From assembly GCF_044464525.1 (NCBI RefSeq), contig NZ_JBIQLE010000019.1, forward strand, positions 4,313-68,312: DNA of 64,000 nt. The letters run 5' to 3'. Under the pieces are notes generated by a model. It did not search any database, was not told the origin of the DNA, and saw nothing but the letters and a program-made list of their open reading frames with translations. Positions 34,279-43,717 of this stretch are shown here, one piece after another. Numbering within the stretch: the stretch's first letter is position 1; the number at the start of each line of letters is the position of its first letter. This DNA comes from Pusillimonas sp044464525 (GTDB lineage Bacteria; Pseudomonadota; Gammaproteobacteria; Burkholderiales; Burkholderiaceae_B). Made by a program: the position numbers and the translations under genes.

Positions 34279-36659
34279 TCGAGCAGCTTAACCCCGAACA
34301 AAAAGCCGCCGTCACCTTACCTCCACAGCATGCGCTGGTTCTGGCCGGCGCAGGCAGCGGCAAAACCCGTGTCCTGACCACACGCATGGCCTGGCTCATT
34401 CAAACGAGCCAGGCCAGCCCTTATGGCCTGCTGGCTGTCACCTTCACCAACAAATCGGCGCGCGAGATGCTTGCGCGGCTGTCCAGCCTGTTGCCGCTGG
34501 ATACGCGTGGCTTATGGGTGGGCACCTTTCATGGCCTGTGCAACCGCATGTTGCGCGCCCATCATCGCGATGCCAATCTGCCCCAAACGTTCCAGATACT
34601 TGATTCGGCCGACCAACTGTCCGCTATCAAGCGCCTGATCAAGGGCGCGGGCATCGACGACGAGAAGTACCCTGCACGCGATGTGCAGCGCTTCATCAAC
34701 GGCGCCAAAGAAGAAGGGCAGCGTCCCGACGCTGTGCCGGCAGACGATCCGCATCGCCGGCGCCTGGTCGAAATATATGCTTTGTATCAGGCTCAGTGCG
34801 AACGCGAAGGTGTCGTCGATTTTGCCGAATTGCTGTTGCGCGCCTACGAGCTGCTTCAGCGAAATGCTCCGGTACGCGAGCACTACCAGCGCCGGTTCCG
34901 GCACATTTTGGTGGACGAATTCCAGGATACCAACACTTTGCAATACCGTTGGCTGCAACTGCTGGCCGGCGGCGGAGCCAGCGTGTTCGCTGTGGGCGAC
35001 GATGATCAGTCGATCTATGCATTCCGGGGCGCCAATGTGGGAAATATGGCGGATTTCGAGCGCGATTACGCGAAAGGCGCGGTCATCCGTCTCGAGCAGA
35101 ACTACCGCTCTTATGGGCATATTCTTGATTCGGCCAATGCGCTTATTGCGCACAATAGCGCCCGCCTGGGCAAGAACCTCTGGACAGCCCAGGGCGAGGG
35201 CGAGCCCGTGCGTGTCATTGAGCAGCCTTCAGATCTCATGGAGGCGCAATGGGTGGTGGATGAGATCAAGGCGCTCATCAACGATGGCAGCTTGCGCCAT
35301 GAAGTCGCCGTCTTGTACCGCAGCAATGCACAGTCGAGGGTAATCGAACATGCGCTGTTTTCGGCGGGAATCCCGTATAAAGTCTATGGCGGCTTGCGCT
35401 TTTTCGAGCGCCAGGAAGTCAAGCATGCACTTGCCTATCTGCGCCTGATGGACAATCCCCATGACGATACGTCATGGCTGAGGGTGGTCAATTTTCCAAC
35501 TCGGGGCATAGGCGCGCGCTCTTTGGAACAACTGGCCGATATGGCCCGCGAGCGAGGCACGAGCTTGTTCGGGGCGGTGCCGTTCATGTCGGGCAAGGCA
35601 GGCAGCAACCTGGCGAAATTCGCCGAGCTGATCGCCGGCATGGCCCACGAGGCGCAAATTCTGTCGTTGCCCGAACTGATCGATCATGTGGTTCACCACA
35701 GCGGTCTAAGGGCGCATTATCAAGCCGAAAAAGAGGGTGCAGAGCGGCTGGAGAACTTGCAGGAACTCGTCAACGCGGCCACGGTGTTCTGCGTGGAAGA
35801 AACTATTGAAGGGCTGCCGGCCGGCCTGTTGATAGAGCGCCCCCTGACGTCCATGGCCGACATGGCCGTTTTGAATGAAGCCCTGTCGGCAGACGCTGTG
35901 GATGCTTCTGCGGCACAGCAGTCCGATCCGACGGCATCGGTTGCGCCTGGACGCGAAGGCAGTGAGGTTCCGGCATCGCCGGACACCGAGATTGCCATGT
36001 CTCCTTTGGCGGCATTCCTGTCGCATGCTTCACTTGAGGCGGGCGACAATCAGGCTCAGCCGGGCCAGGACGCTGTGCAATTGATGACAGTGCACGCGGC
36101 CAAGGGCCTGGAGTTCGATGCGGTGTTCATCACAGGCATCGAAGAGGGGCTCTTTCCCCACGAGAACAGTCTGCTGGAAGCGGCGGGGCTGGAAGAAGAA
36201 CGCCGCCTCATGTATGTGGCCATTACGCGCGCCCGCGAGCGCCTGTACCTGACGCTATCGCAAAGCCGCATGCTGCATGGGCAAACGCGTTATGCAATGC
36301 GGTCGCGCTTTCTGGACGAGATTCCCGAGCAACACCTGAAGTGGCTCACTCCTCGCGAGGCAAAGACGATACCGAACGAGGCTTGGGGCCAGGCAGGGTG
36401 GCGCCGTTCTGATGCTTATGGTCGTCCCTCGGCCGGCACTATTTCTCCACGCGCGCCGCGTGGGGTGACCAGTGGCGTGTCGGTGGGAGACAAGCACTTC
36501 CGTATCGGGCAGGGCGTTCGCCATGCAAAGTTCGGCGAGGGAACGATTATCGGGCTCAGCGGCTCGGGGCAGGGTTCTCAGGCGCAGATTCAATTTCGCG
36601 AGGTGGGCACCAAGACCTTGGCATTGGGTGTGGCGAAGCTGGATGTGATTGCGGGCTGA
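34275..36659 (+). CDS. uvrD: UvrD/Rep-family ATP-dependent DNA helicase
   Basis: 794 residues from the ATG overlapping the desaturase stop. SF1A helicase acting 3'-5' in mismatch and excision repair. Motif I GAGSGKT (25-31), motif II LVDEFQDTN (about 211-219), motif III GDDDQSIYAFRGA, motif V TVHAAKGLEFD, motif VI VAITRARERLYLT, and a Tudor-like C-terminus (GQGVRHAKFGEGTIIGL). An unusual low-complexity segment (about 537-573, rich in Ala/Ser/Pro/Asp) sits before motif V in subdomain 2B. UvrD preferred over Rep because of the C-terminal module. Confidence 0.92.
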   Translation: MIEQLNPEQKAAVTLPPQHALVLAGAGSGKTRVLTTRMAWLIQTSQASPYGLLAVTFTNKSAREMLARLSSLLPLDTRGLWVGTFHGLCNRMLRAHHRDANLPQTFQILDSADQLSAIKRLIKGAGIDDEKYPARDVQRFINGAKEEGQRPDAVPADDPHRRRLVEIYALYQAQCEREGVVDFAELLLRAYELLQRNAPVREHYQRRFRHILVDEFQDTNTLQYRWLQLLAGGGASVFAVGDDDQSIYAFRGANVGNMADFERDYAKGAVIRLEQNYRSYGHILDSANALIAHNSARLGKNLWTAQGEGEPVRVIEQPSDLMEAQWVVDEIKALINDGSLRHEVAVLYRSNAQSRVIEHALFSAGIPYKVYGGLRFFERQEVKHALAYLRLMDNPHDDTSWLRVVNFPTRGIGARSLEQLADMARERGTSLFGAVPFMSGKAGSNLAKFAELIAGMAHEAQILSLPELIDHVVHHSGLRAHYQAEKEGAERLENLQELVNAATVFCVEETIEGLPAGLLIERPLTSMADMAVLNEALSADAVDASAAQQSDPTASVAPGREGSEVPASPDTEIAMSPLAAFLSHASLEAGDNQAQPGQDAVQLMTVHAAKGLEFDAVFITGIEEGLFPHENSLLEAAGLEEERRLMYVAITRARERLYLTLSQSRMLHGQTRYAMRSRFLDEIPEQHLKWLTPREAKTIPNEAWGQAGWRRSDAYGRPSAGTISPRAPRGVTSGVSVGDKHFRIGQGVRHAKFGEGTIIGLSGSGQGSQAQIQFREVGTKTLALGVAKLDVIAG

Positions 36660-37182
36660 CCGTAGGTTCTTTAAACGGCGCGTGGCGGGCAGGTATTTTG
36701 GGCGCCGGAGAGCTACGGCCGGCTTTGCCGGCTACCCTCCCACACATTGGTTTCGAGGCGCTCGCAAAACTCGCGGCGTCGGACCTGCGGTCCGACAAGC
36801 GCGCCGCTCAAACAGTTGCGAGCTTGCATCCCCGAAACCAATATGTGCTCGGCTTGCTCTACGTCGCCCAAAATACCTGCCCGCCACGCACCTCGCTTTA
36901 TTGTAATAGGTCGGATACCTTCTTCTTGGATTTGTCCACCACTTCTTTGCCACTGCTTCTTTCATTGATGGTGCCTCGCAAAAGGCTCGAGTCCATACCA
37001 CGCTGTAGTTTCTGTGATGTGGGGCCCCACAGCGCAGGAACGCCTTAGAATCCAGCAGCTCACAGCGTCTTAACACCCAGCAGCCGCCCGCCATACATTG
37101 CAGGAGTGCTTTAGAAACCGGTACGGTAGCCGTCCAGGAATCCGGGCCTATAACAAGAACTCAAGTAACTAACAGCTGCCAA
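36660..37182. other. Convergent intergenic region between uvrD and ABC-F
   Basis: About 520 bp with no credible gene. Its left half is a 210-bp interrupted palindrome (36680-36889). The right half holds two related 20-bp direct copies, at 37034-37053 and 37100-37119 (both of form GCAGGA..GC.TTAGAA.CC), and the palindrome GTGGGGCCCCAC near 37020-37031. Nothing else recognised. Confidence 0.7.
36680..36889. repeat. Large interrupted palindrome (about 210 bp)
   Basis: Outer arms 36680-36704 and 36865-36889 are a perfect 25-bp inverted repeat. Matching inner arms follow: CACATTGGTTTCG (36743-36755) against CGAAACCAATATGTG (36833-36847), CTCGCAAAACT (36761-36771) against AGTTGCGAG (36814-36822), and a central hairpin GTCGGACC-TGC-GGTCCGAC (36778-36796). 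A side hairpin GCCGGCTTTGCCGGC lies at 36718-36732. It reads as one long foldback structure between two convergent genes. Confidence 0.85.
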
Positions 37183-39186
37183 CTACACCAAGCCTTCAAG
37201 CTCTTCCTGCAGCTCGAGCCATTGCTCTTCAAGCCCCTCCATCCGCTTCGTCAACTCACCATGCTCAGCCAATACGGAAGGTCTTTCATCGCGTCGCGAA
37301 TCGGCGTAAAACTGCGGGTCGGCGATAAGGGTGTCGAGTTCGTCCAGGCGTAGACGGGCCTGTTCCATCTGGGTTTCCACTTTCTTGAGTGAGGTCTCAA
37401 GCGGCTTGCGCAGCTTGGAAAGCCGTTGGCGCTCCTCGGCGTCAAGGCGGCGTTGTGCCTTGCGGTCGATGGTCGCATCGCCGCCCGCCGCCGCCTGCGC
37501 CAGGTTGCGTGTCTCGGCTCTTTGGGCCGAGGCTCGTACGTTAAGCCACTCTCGATAGTCTTCGAGATCGCCGTCGAATTCCAACACCCCGCCATCTGCG
37601 ACGATCCAAAAGCTGTCGACCGTCGTGCGCAACAGGTGGCGGTCGTGAGACACCATCAGCACGCTGCCTTCGAATTCCGCCAGCGCCGTGGCCAGCGCTT
37701 CACGCGTATCGACGTCGAGGTGGTTGCTGGGCTCGTCAAGCAGGAGCAGATTGGGCTTTTGCCAGACTATCAGCGATAAGGCCAGCCGCGCTTTCTCGCC
37801 GCCTGACATGGGTGCTACCAAACTGTTGACGCTGTCGCCGCTGAAGCCGAACCCGCCCAGGTAGTTGCGCAGTTCCTGCTCGCGAGTTTGCGGCGCCAGC
37901 CGCGCCAGGTGCTGCAGCGGCGTTTCGTCCAGCCGCAGCATGTCCAGTTGCTGCTGGGCGAAGTAGCCGATGTTCAAGCCTTTTGAGGCTTTGAGCTCGC
38001 CGGCCAGGGCGGGCAGATCGCCCGACAAGGTCTTGATCAGCGTACTTTTGCCCGCGCCGTTGACGCCCAACACGCCGATACGGCTGCCTGCGCGCAGCAT
38101 CAGGGTGACGTCTTTCAGTACGACCCTGTCGGCCGCGTCAGCCGTGTCAGCCGCGGCGGCAGCGTAAGCGCTAGTGCCCGCAGGCTGGCCGGCGCCTGGG
38201 ATGTCACTGCCGGCGCTGCCTTGATATCCCACCGAAACTTCACGCAGGCTCAGCAGCGGGTCGGGCATGCTTTGCGGGGCGGGAATGCGGATGTCGATGC
38301 CCGATTCCGCATGCAGGGGGGCCAGTTTTTCCATACGAGCCAGCGCCTTCACCCGGCTTTGCGCCTGCTTCGCCTTGGTGGCCTTTGCCTTGAAACGGTC
38401 GATGAAGCTTTGCAGGCGGGCCGTTTCCCGCGTCTGGCGCTCCCAGGCGATATGGGTTTGGCGCAAGCGCTCGGCACGCTGTGTCAGGAAGTCTTCGTAT
38501 CCCCCCTTGTAGCGTACGAGCTTGCCCTGGTCGAAGTGCAGTATGGAACGCGCCACGGAATCGAGGAACTCGGTATCGTGCGAAATCAGCAGTACAGTGC
38601 CCTGGTATGAGGACAGCCAGCGCTCCAGCCACAGCATGGCATCCAGGTCGAGGTGGTTGGTGGGCTCGTCCAGCAGGAGCAGTTCGGAAGGGGCCATAAG
38701 CGCCCGTGCCAGCGCCACCCGCATCTGCCACCCACCGGAAAATTCGCCCACTGGGCGCATCCACTCATCCGGCGCAAACCCAAGGCCGGCCAGAAGCTGT
38801 TCGGCTCTGGAAGGGGCGCTCCAGGCGTCGGCTTCGATCAGCGCGGATTCAAGTTCGGCGATTCGATGCCCGTTGCTGTCGGGCGTGGCGGCGCGTTCGG
38901 CTTGCAGCGCGCGCAGATGCGTGTCGCCGTCGATGACGAATTCGCGCGCGGGCCGGTCTTGTGCGCCGATTTCTTGCTCGACACTGGCTATACGCCAGCC
39001 CTCGGGAATGGAAAGCGCGCCGGCATCCAACTCGAGCCGGCCTTGCAACAAGGCGAACAGGGTGGATTTTCCTGCACCATTCTTGCCCACGAAGCCAAGG
39101 CGCTCTCCGGGGTTGACGACAAAGTCTGCTTCTTGCAGCAATACCTTGACGCCGCGTCGCAGCGTCAGTCCAGTTGCTCGTATCAC
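37183..39186 (-). CDS. ABC-F family ATP-binding protein (YheS/Uup-like)
   Basis: 667 residues from the GTG at 39186, which overlaps the prmB stop (GTGA); a 21-codon upstream extension lies inside prmB. Two ABC domains without membrane segments: GKNGAGKST and GVNGAGKST Walker A, signature SGGWQMRVALA and SGGEKARLAL, and the ABC-F linker. C-terminal coiled coil (LEGLEEQWLELQEELEGLV). ABC-F proteins act on ribosomes. An insertion of about 30 residues, Gly/Ala-rich (near residues 320-350), precedes the second ABC domain. Confidence 0.9.
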   Translation of the reverse strand: MIRATGLTLRRGVKVLLQEADFVVNPGERLGFVGKNGAGKSTLFALLQGRLELDAGALSIPEGWRIASVEQEIGAQDRPAREFVIDGDTHLRALQAERAATPDSNGHRIAELESALIEADAWSAPSRAEQLLAGLGFAPDEWMRPVGEFSGGWQMRVALARALMAPSELLLLDEPTNHLDLDAMLWLERWLSSYQGTVLLISHDTEFLDSVARSILHFDQGKLVRYKGGYEDFLTQRAERLRQTHIAWERQTRETARLQSFIDRFKAKATKAKQAQSRVKALARMEKLAPLHAESGIDIRIPAPQSMPDPLLSLREVSVGYQGSAGSDIPGAGQPAGTSAYAAAAADTADAADRVVLKDVTLMLRAGSRIGVLGVNGAGKSTLIKTLSGDLPALAGELKASKGLNIGYFAQQQLDMLRLDETPLQHLARLAPQTREQELRNYLGGFGFSGDSVNSLVAPMSGGEKARLALSLIVWQKPNLLLLDEPSNHLDVDTREALATALAEFEGSVLMVSHDRHLLRTTVDSFWIVADGGVLEFDGDLEDYREWLNVRASAQRAETRNLAQAAAGGDATIDRKAQRRLDAEERQRLSKLRKPLETSLKKVETQMEQARLRLDELDTLIADPQFYADSRRDERPSVLAEHGELTKRMEGLEEQWLELQEELEGLV

Positions 39187-40079
39187 GACTCTAGCTGCTC
39201 CCGGGTCAGAAGCAGAATCTGATCCTCGGAGTTCGCGGTGCTTAGCCAAACGGGTTCAAGTTCGGGGAAAGCGGCAATGAAGTTTTCGTACTCGTGCCCG
39301 ATCTCCAACACCAGGATGCCGTCGTCACTCATGAATTGGGGGGCATCGCGCAGCAGCCGGCGTACGATGTCCATGCCGTCGTCGCCGCCCGCCAAGGCCA
39401 TGGTGGGTTCATGGCGGTATTCGGCGGGGAGGGATTCCATTGAACTGTTGTTGACGTAAGGCGGGTTGCAAACAATGACCTGGTACTGGCATTGAGGCAA
39501 CTGGTCGAAGAGGTCGCTGCGATGCGTGGCGACACGGCCGTCCAGCCCGAACTGCTCGATGTTGAGGTCGGCTACCTCGAGTGCATGCTCGGACAGGTCA
39601 ACGGCGTCGACTTGCGCATTGGGGAACGCCATGGCGGCAAGCACTGCCAAACAGCCCGAGCCCGTGCAAAGATCAAGCACGTAATCGACCCCGGCAGGGT
39701 CGGCTACCCAGGGTTGCAGTGCGTCCACCAGCAGTTCTGATATGGGCGAGCGCGGCACAATGACTCGTGAGTCCACCGCGAAGCGATGCCCCTGCAGCCA
39801 GGCTTCGCCCGTAAGGTAGGCAGCCGGCACGCGTTCGTTCAGGCGTCGCTCCATCATTTCCAGATAGCGTTTTTTTTCATCCGTCAGCACGCGCGCGTCC
39901 AGGAACGGGTCGAGCGTATCGAGCGGCAGGTGCAATACATGCAACAACAGGTAGACGGCTTCGTCCCAGGCATTATCGCTGCCGTGGCCAAATGAGAGCT
40001 GGGCCGCGTTGAAGCGGCTGACGGCGTAGCGAAGCAGGTCGCGGATGGTGTGTAGTTCTTGCAAGGCTGTTGCGTTCAT
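39183..40079 (-). CDS. prmB: Ribosomal protein L3 N5-glutamine methyltransferase
   Basis: 298 residues from ATG 40079; the longer open frame is not family-like. Methylates Gln of ribosomal protein L3 (PrmB subgroup of HemK family). SAM motif VLDLCTGSGCLAVLAAM, VDAVDLSEHALEVA and the NPPY motif VIVCNPPYVNNSSM. Length and N-terminal HTIRDLLRYAVSRFN are PrmB rather than PrmC. Overlaps dapE by 4 nt (ATGA). Confidence 0.92.
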   Translation of the reverse strand: MNATALQELHTIRDLLRYAVSRFNAAQLSFGHGSDNAWDEAVYLLLHVLHLPLDTLDPFLDARVLTDEKKRYLEMMERRLNERVPAAYLTGEAWLQGHRFAVDSRVIVPRSPISELLVDALQPWVADPAGVDYVLDLCTGSGCLAVLAAMAFPNAQVDAVDLSEHALEVADLNIEQFGLDGRVATHRSDLFDQLPQCQYQVIVCNPPYVNNSSMESLPAEYRHEPTMALAGGDDGMDIVRRLLRDAPQFMSDDGILVLEIGHEYENFIAAFPELEPVWLSTANSEDQILLLTREQLES

Positions 40080-41227
40080 GCGGTGTCTCCGTCGTCCAGC
40101 AGAAGATTCTCCAGTGTACGGCGGTAAATCTCTTTGAGGGGTTGCAGGGTGTCGATGCTGATGTGCTCGTTGGTCTGGTGAATGCTGGCGTTGATCGGCC
40201 CGAACTCCACGACCTGTTTGCAAAGCTTGGCGATGAAGCGCCCGTCGGAGGTGCCCCCCGTGGTGGACAACTCGGTTTCTATGCCTGTCTCGGCCAAAAT
40301 GGCGGCGCTGATTGCGCGGCTGAGCTCGCCGCGAGGCGTCAGGAACGGTTCGCCGCTTAACGTCCAGGCCAGATCGTACTCGAGATTGCAGGCATCCAGC
40401 ACTGCGCATACTCTTTGCTTGAGCATGTCGGGCGTACTTTCGGTTGAGAAGCGAAAATTGAAGTCGACGATCGCTTCACCCGGCACTACGTTGCTTGCGC
40501 CGGTGCCGGCATGCAGGTTGGATACCTGGAAAGTCGTTGCCGGGAAATACTGATTGCCGGCATCCCACGTTATGGCCGTAAGCTCGGACAACGCCGGGGC
40601 CATCAAATGAATGGCGTTGCGCGCCAGATGCGGATACGCCACATGCCCCTGCTTGCCCTTGATGAGCAAGCGCCCCGACAGCGAACCCCGTCGCCCGTTT
40701 TTAACCGTGTCGCCCAGGCGCGATGTTGAAGTCGGCTCACCCACGATGCAGTAGTCGGGAATCTCGTTGCGTGCTTGCAGCGTGTCGCAGACCTTCACCG
40801 TGCCGTTGACCGATGGGCCTTCTTCATCCGATGTGATCAGCAGGGCTATCGAACCACGATGGTCCGGATGCGCGGCAATGAATTCTTCGGCGGCCACGGT
40901 AAAGGCCGCGATCGAGCTTTTCATATCGGCCGAGCCGCGGCCATATAGTTGGCCGTCGCGCTCGGTGGGAACGAAAGGATCGCTATGCCATTTTTCTATC
41001 GGCCCCGTGGGAACGACGTCGGTGTGGCCCGCAAACACCAGCAAGGGTGCGGTGTCGCCGCGTCGTAGCCAGAGGTTGGATACGTCCTCGAATGGCATGG
41101 GTTCCGCCTGGAAGCCGACCGGCGCCAGGCGCTCGGCCAGTAGCGCCTGGCAACCTGCATCGTCGGGCGTGATAGAGGGCCGGCTGATCAGCGCTTCGGC
41201 CAGGGCGCGTACGGGGCAGTCTGGCAT
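40076..41227 (-). CDS. dapE: Succinyl-diaminopimelate desuccinylase
   Basis: 383 residues. Zinc aminoacylase family enzyme of lysine/diaminopimelate synthesis. Metal ligands seen in FAGHTDVVPTG, GRGSADMKSS, TSDEEGPSVNGT and EPTSTSRLGD; the C-terminal NASIHQTNEHI matches DapE. Follows dapD with overlapping ends, so dapD-dapE-prmB-ABC-F form one operon. Confidence 0.97.
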   Translation of the reverse strand: MPDCPVRALAEALISRPSITPDDAGCQALLAERLAPVGFQAEPMPFEDVSNLWLRRGDTAPLLVFAGHTDVVPTGPIEKWHSDPFVPTERDGQLYGRGSADMKSSIAAFTVAAEEFIAAHPDHRGSIALLITSDEEGPSVNGTVKVCDTLQARNEIPDYCIVGEPTSTSRLGDTVKNGRRGSLSGRLLIKGKQGHVAYPHLARNAIHLMAPALSELTAITWDAGNQYFPATTFQVSNLHAGTGASNVVPGEAIVDFNFRFSTESTPDMLKQRVCAVLDACNLEYDLAWTLSGEPFLTPRGELSRAISAAILAETGIETELSTTGGTSDGRFIAKLCKQVVEFGPINASIHQTNEHISIDTLQPLKEIYRRTLENLLLDDGDTA

Positions 41228-42048
41228 CAGGCTCTCAGCAAATCGTTGATACTGGTCTTGGAACGGGTCTGGGCGTCAACCCGCTTGACGATGACAGCGC
41301 ATGCCAAGCTGTATGATCCGTCAGGCGCGGGCAAAGACCCGGGCACCACCACCGATCCGGCCGGCACTCGTCCGTAGCTGATGTTTCCGGTGGCCCGGTC
41401 GTATATCTTGGTGCTTTGCGACAGGAAGACGCCCATGGCAAGTACAGAGTTTTCTTCCACAATGACGCCCTCGACAACCTCCGAGCGCGCGCCGATGAAG
41501 CAATTGTCTTCGATGATGGTGGGGTTGGCCTGCAAGGGCTCGAGCACGCCGCCGATGCCAACGCCTCCGGAAAGGTGCACATTGCGGCCAATCTGGGCGC
41601 ATGAGCCCACTGTGGCCCAGGTGTCGATCATGGCGCCATCGCCGACATGGGCGCCAATATTCACATAAGACGGCATCAGCACCACGTCGTTGCCTATGTA
41701 GGCGCCGCGGCGCGCGACGGCGGGCGGCACGACGCGAAATCCGGCCTGAGCGAAATCCTCAGCGGTGTAGTCGGCGAACTTCAGGTCGACCTTATCGTAG
41801 AACTGCATTGGCGCCTGTCCCATCGGGCGATTGGTGTGTAGCCGGAACGAAAGCAAGACCGCCATTTTTATCCATTGATGCGTAACCCATTGCCCTTCGA
41901 TCTTCTCGGCCACGCGCAAGCTGCCGTCGTCCAGAGCTTTAATGATGCGCTCGACCGCCTCATGGATTTCTGTGTTTGCGTTGACGGGATCAATCGCGCT
42001 TCGATCGTTCCAGGCTCGTTCAATAATGCCTTGCTGTTCTGTAGTCAT
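41227..42048 (-). CDS. dapD: 2,3,4,5-tetrahydropyridine-2,6-dicarboxylate N-succinyltransferase
   Basis: 273 residues, left-handed beta-helix acyltransferase. Hexapeptide-repeat region (residues about 100-210) with GAYIGNDVVLMPSYVNIGAHVG, SGGVGIGGVLEPLQANP-type coil signatures. Succinylates tetrahydrodipicolinate before DapE action. First gene of its operon; the 353-bp spacer to the tRNA-Leu side carries its promoter. Confidence 0.97.
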   Translation of the reverse strand: MTTEQQGIIERAWNDRSAIDPVNANTEIHEAVERIIKALDDGSLRVAEKIEGQWVTHQWIKMAVLLSFRLHTNRPMGQAPMQFYDKVDLKFADYTAEDFAQAGFRVVPPAVARRGAYIGNDVVLMPSYVNIGAHVGDGAMIDTWATVGSCAQIGRNVHLSGGVGIGGVLEPLQANPTIIEDNCFIGARSEVVEGVIVEENSVLAMGVFLSQSTKIYDRATGNISYGRVPAGSVVVPGSLPAPDGSYSLACAVIVKRVDAQTRSKTSINDLLRA

Positions 42049-42401
42049 CGGATGCGTATGTGTATTGTGTGGATGGGGGGTGAATTAGGTACGGCCGGTG
42101 CAGGGGGATTGCGCCGATGAGCGCGCTGAGTAGCGGCCGGCCTTGGACAAAGGCAGCCGCGTGCGCCGGTGATTGGCGCCATCGTTCGAAAAAGACAGGG
42201 GACGGCCGTAGAAGGCGTGCAGGCGTGGTGGCATGAGCGTTTCGCCGAAGAGTCAGCGGGTGATTTTACCCCGTTGCGCGACAAGCCCTGTTGGTCACGT
42301 CAGGGATGGCTAACGCGGGGGGGTGTCACCAAACATCAGGACCAGAGATGGTTTGCTCCAGCCATGGAATATTGCTACACTTTCTGGCTTGCCTTTGAAT
42401 G
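42049..42401. other. Intergenic region between dapD and tRNA-Leu
   Basis: About 350 bp, no credible gene on either strand. It must contain the dapD promoter. Toward the right end a plausible tRNA promoter is TTGCTC (42353-42358) and TACACT (42377-42382), 18 bp apart and about 20 bp before the tRNA. Nothing else recognised. Confidence 0.6.
42353..42382 (+). promoter_or_regulatory. Probable promoter of tRNA-Leu
   Basis: TTGCTC and TACACT separated by 18 bp, ending 19 bp before the mature tRNA 5' end. Four and four matches to consensus for -35 and -10; moderate. Confidence 0.45.
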
Positions 42402-42486
42402 CGAACGTGGCGGAATTGGTAGACGCACCAGATTTAGGTTCTGGCGCCGAGAGGTGTGAGAGTTCGAGTCTCTCCGTTCGCACCAT
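42402..42486 (+). tRNA. tRNA-Leu (anticodon UAG)
   Basis: 85 nt including encoded CCA. Acceptor stem GCGAACG/CGTTCGC, discriminator A, D-arm GGCGGAATTGGTAGAC, anticodon loop TTTAGGT flanked by CCAGA/TCTGG (anticodon TAG), a long variable arm typical of tRNA-Leu, and T-loop GTTCGAGTC. Just upstream of the lpxL-like gene (opposite strand) and of the tig operon. Confidence 0.97.
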
Positions 42487-42594
42487 TTAAGGAATCGGCT
42501 CTACCCCACGGGGGAAGGGCGCCCATCAAACGCGGTGAATTGCACTGCGCCAACAGCACAAGACCCGCATTCATCAGCAACGCGGCGAGTGCTG

Positions 42595-43452
42595 TCAATA
42601 CACTGAAGCCTGGCCTTCCGGGCGGCGCTTGAAGCGCCGGTGCACCCAATAGTATTGGTCGGGTATGCGCTGTATTTGCGTCTCAAGAAATCGGTTCATT
42701 GCCTGCGCGTCGGCAAGCACGTCGCCCGATGGGTAATTTGCCAGGGGCTCGAAGATATGCAGCTTATATCCCCCGTAGCCGTCCTTTACATCGGTCACGA
42801 ACGGCACGACTCTCGCGCCACTGAGTTGGGCAAGGCGTGAAACCGCGGTCAGGGTGCACGCCTCTACGCCGAAGAAAGGGGCAAACACCGAGTCTCGCAA
42901 GCCGAAATCCATATCGGCCGCCAGCATGATCGGCTTGCCCGAGCGCAAAATTCTCAGTGTATTGCGGGCGCTGCTGTGGCGAGGCACCATTTCCGTGCCA
43001 AACCGGCTTCTTTGCTTCAAGGCAAGGTTATCGGTCGTTCCGTCCGACATGGGCGTGTAGAGGGATGCCACCGGGTGCAGTATGGAATACATCATGCAGC
43101 CGGCTTCTATGGCCGCAAAGTGAAATCCCAGAAAAATAGTGGGCTGCTCATATGAATCCTGCAGCGGAATTGCGCTGTGCACCTCTGTAAGCAATGTCAG
43201 CCTGTCTGCGCTGCCGTACCATTGCAGGCCGCGTTCAAGATAGCTGCGCAACACCTGCCTGAAGACCAGTTTGCACAACCGCTGTCGTTCTGCCTCGCTC
43301 TTTTCAGGAAAGCAAAGGCGCAGATTGGTTTGCACGATATGGCGGCGCTTGCTCGGTATCCTGTGTAATAAAGAGCCCAGGCCTTCGCCTGTGCGGGCGA
43401 CGAGGGAGTACGGCAGTACGGACAACAGGCGCAGCAGGCCGGTTGTCAGCAT
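42595..43452 (-). CDS. Lipid A biosynthesis acyltransferase (LpxL/LpxM family)
   Basis: 285 residues from ATG 43452 (MLTTGLLRLLSVLPYSLV). Inner-membrane enzyme that adds a secondary acyl chain to lipid A precursors using acyl-ACP. Catalytic H-x4-E present as HFAAIE, with GRPI-type region FGLRDSVFAPFFG and the C-terminal YYWVHRRFKRRP. The frame is open upstream to 43596 but the N-terminus is then non-family. LpxL versus LpxM cannot be separated by eye. Confidence 0.9.
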   Translation of the reverse strand: MLTTGLLRLLSVLPYSLVARTGEGLGSLLHRIPSKRRHIVQTNLRLCFPEKSEAERQRLCKLVFRQVLRSYLERGLQWYGSADRLTLLTEVHSAIPLQDSYEQPTIFLGFHFAAIEAGCMMYSILHPVASLYTPMSDGTTDNLALKQRSRFGTEMVPRHSSARNTLRILRSGKPIMLAADMDFGLRDSVFAPFFGVEACTLTAVSRLAQLSGARVVPFVTDVKDGYGGYKLHIFEPLANYPSGDVLADAQAMNRFLETQIQRIPDQYYWVHRRFKRRPEGQASVY

Positions 43453-43717
43453 ATTCTGAATGCGGGGATTCAAATTGAATGAGGCTCGATAGAAAAAGGG
43501 GGATGGGACCAAAGGGCAGAAGTCAGCGGTCCTGTTCTGATCCAGAATACCACGTGGCAGCTGAATCGACGTCAAATGCGCACGAGAAACGATCAAATAA
43601 CCGGTCGGCTCGTGAATGCAATAAGGGCGTGGCTCGACGTGTATATTTCGGCCTCGTGACTTTCCGGTAAAATATCCTGTTCATCTATCCATTTACCAAC
43701 TTATATATAGGTCCCTA

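Noticed and set aside
36660..37182. Small genes in the palindrome region
   Set aside because: Open frames here follow the symmetry of the palindrome on both strands and show no domains or starts with a ribosome binding site.
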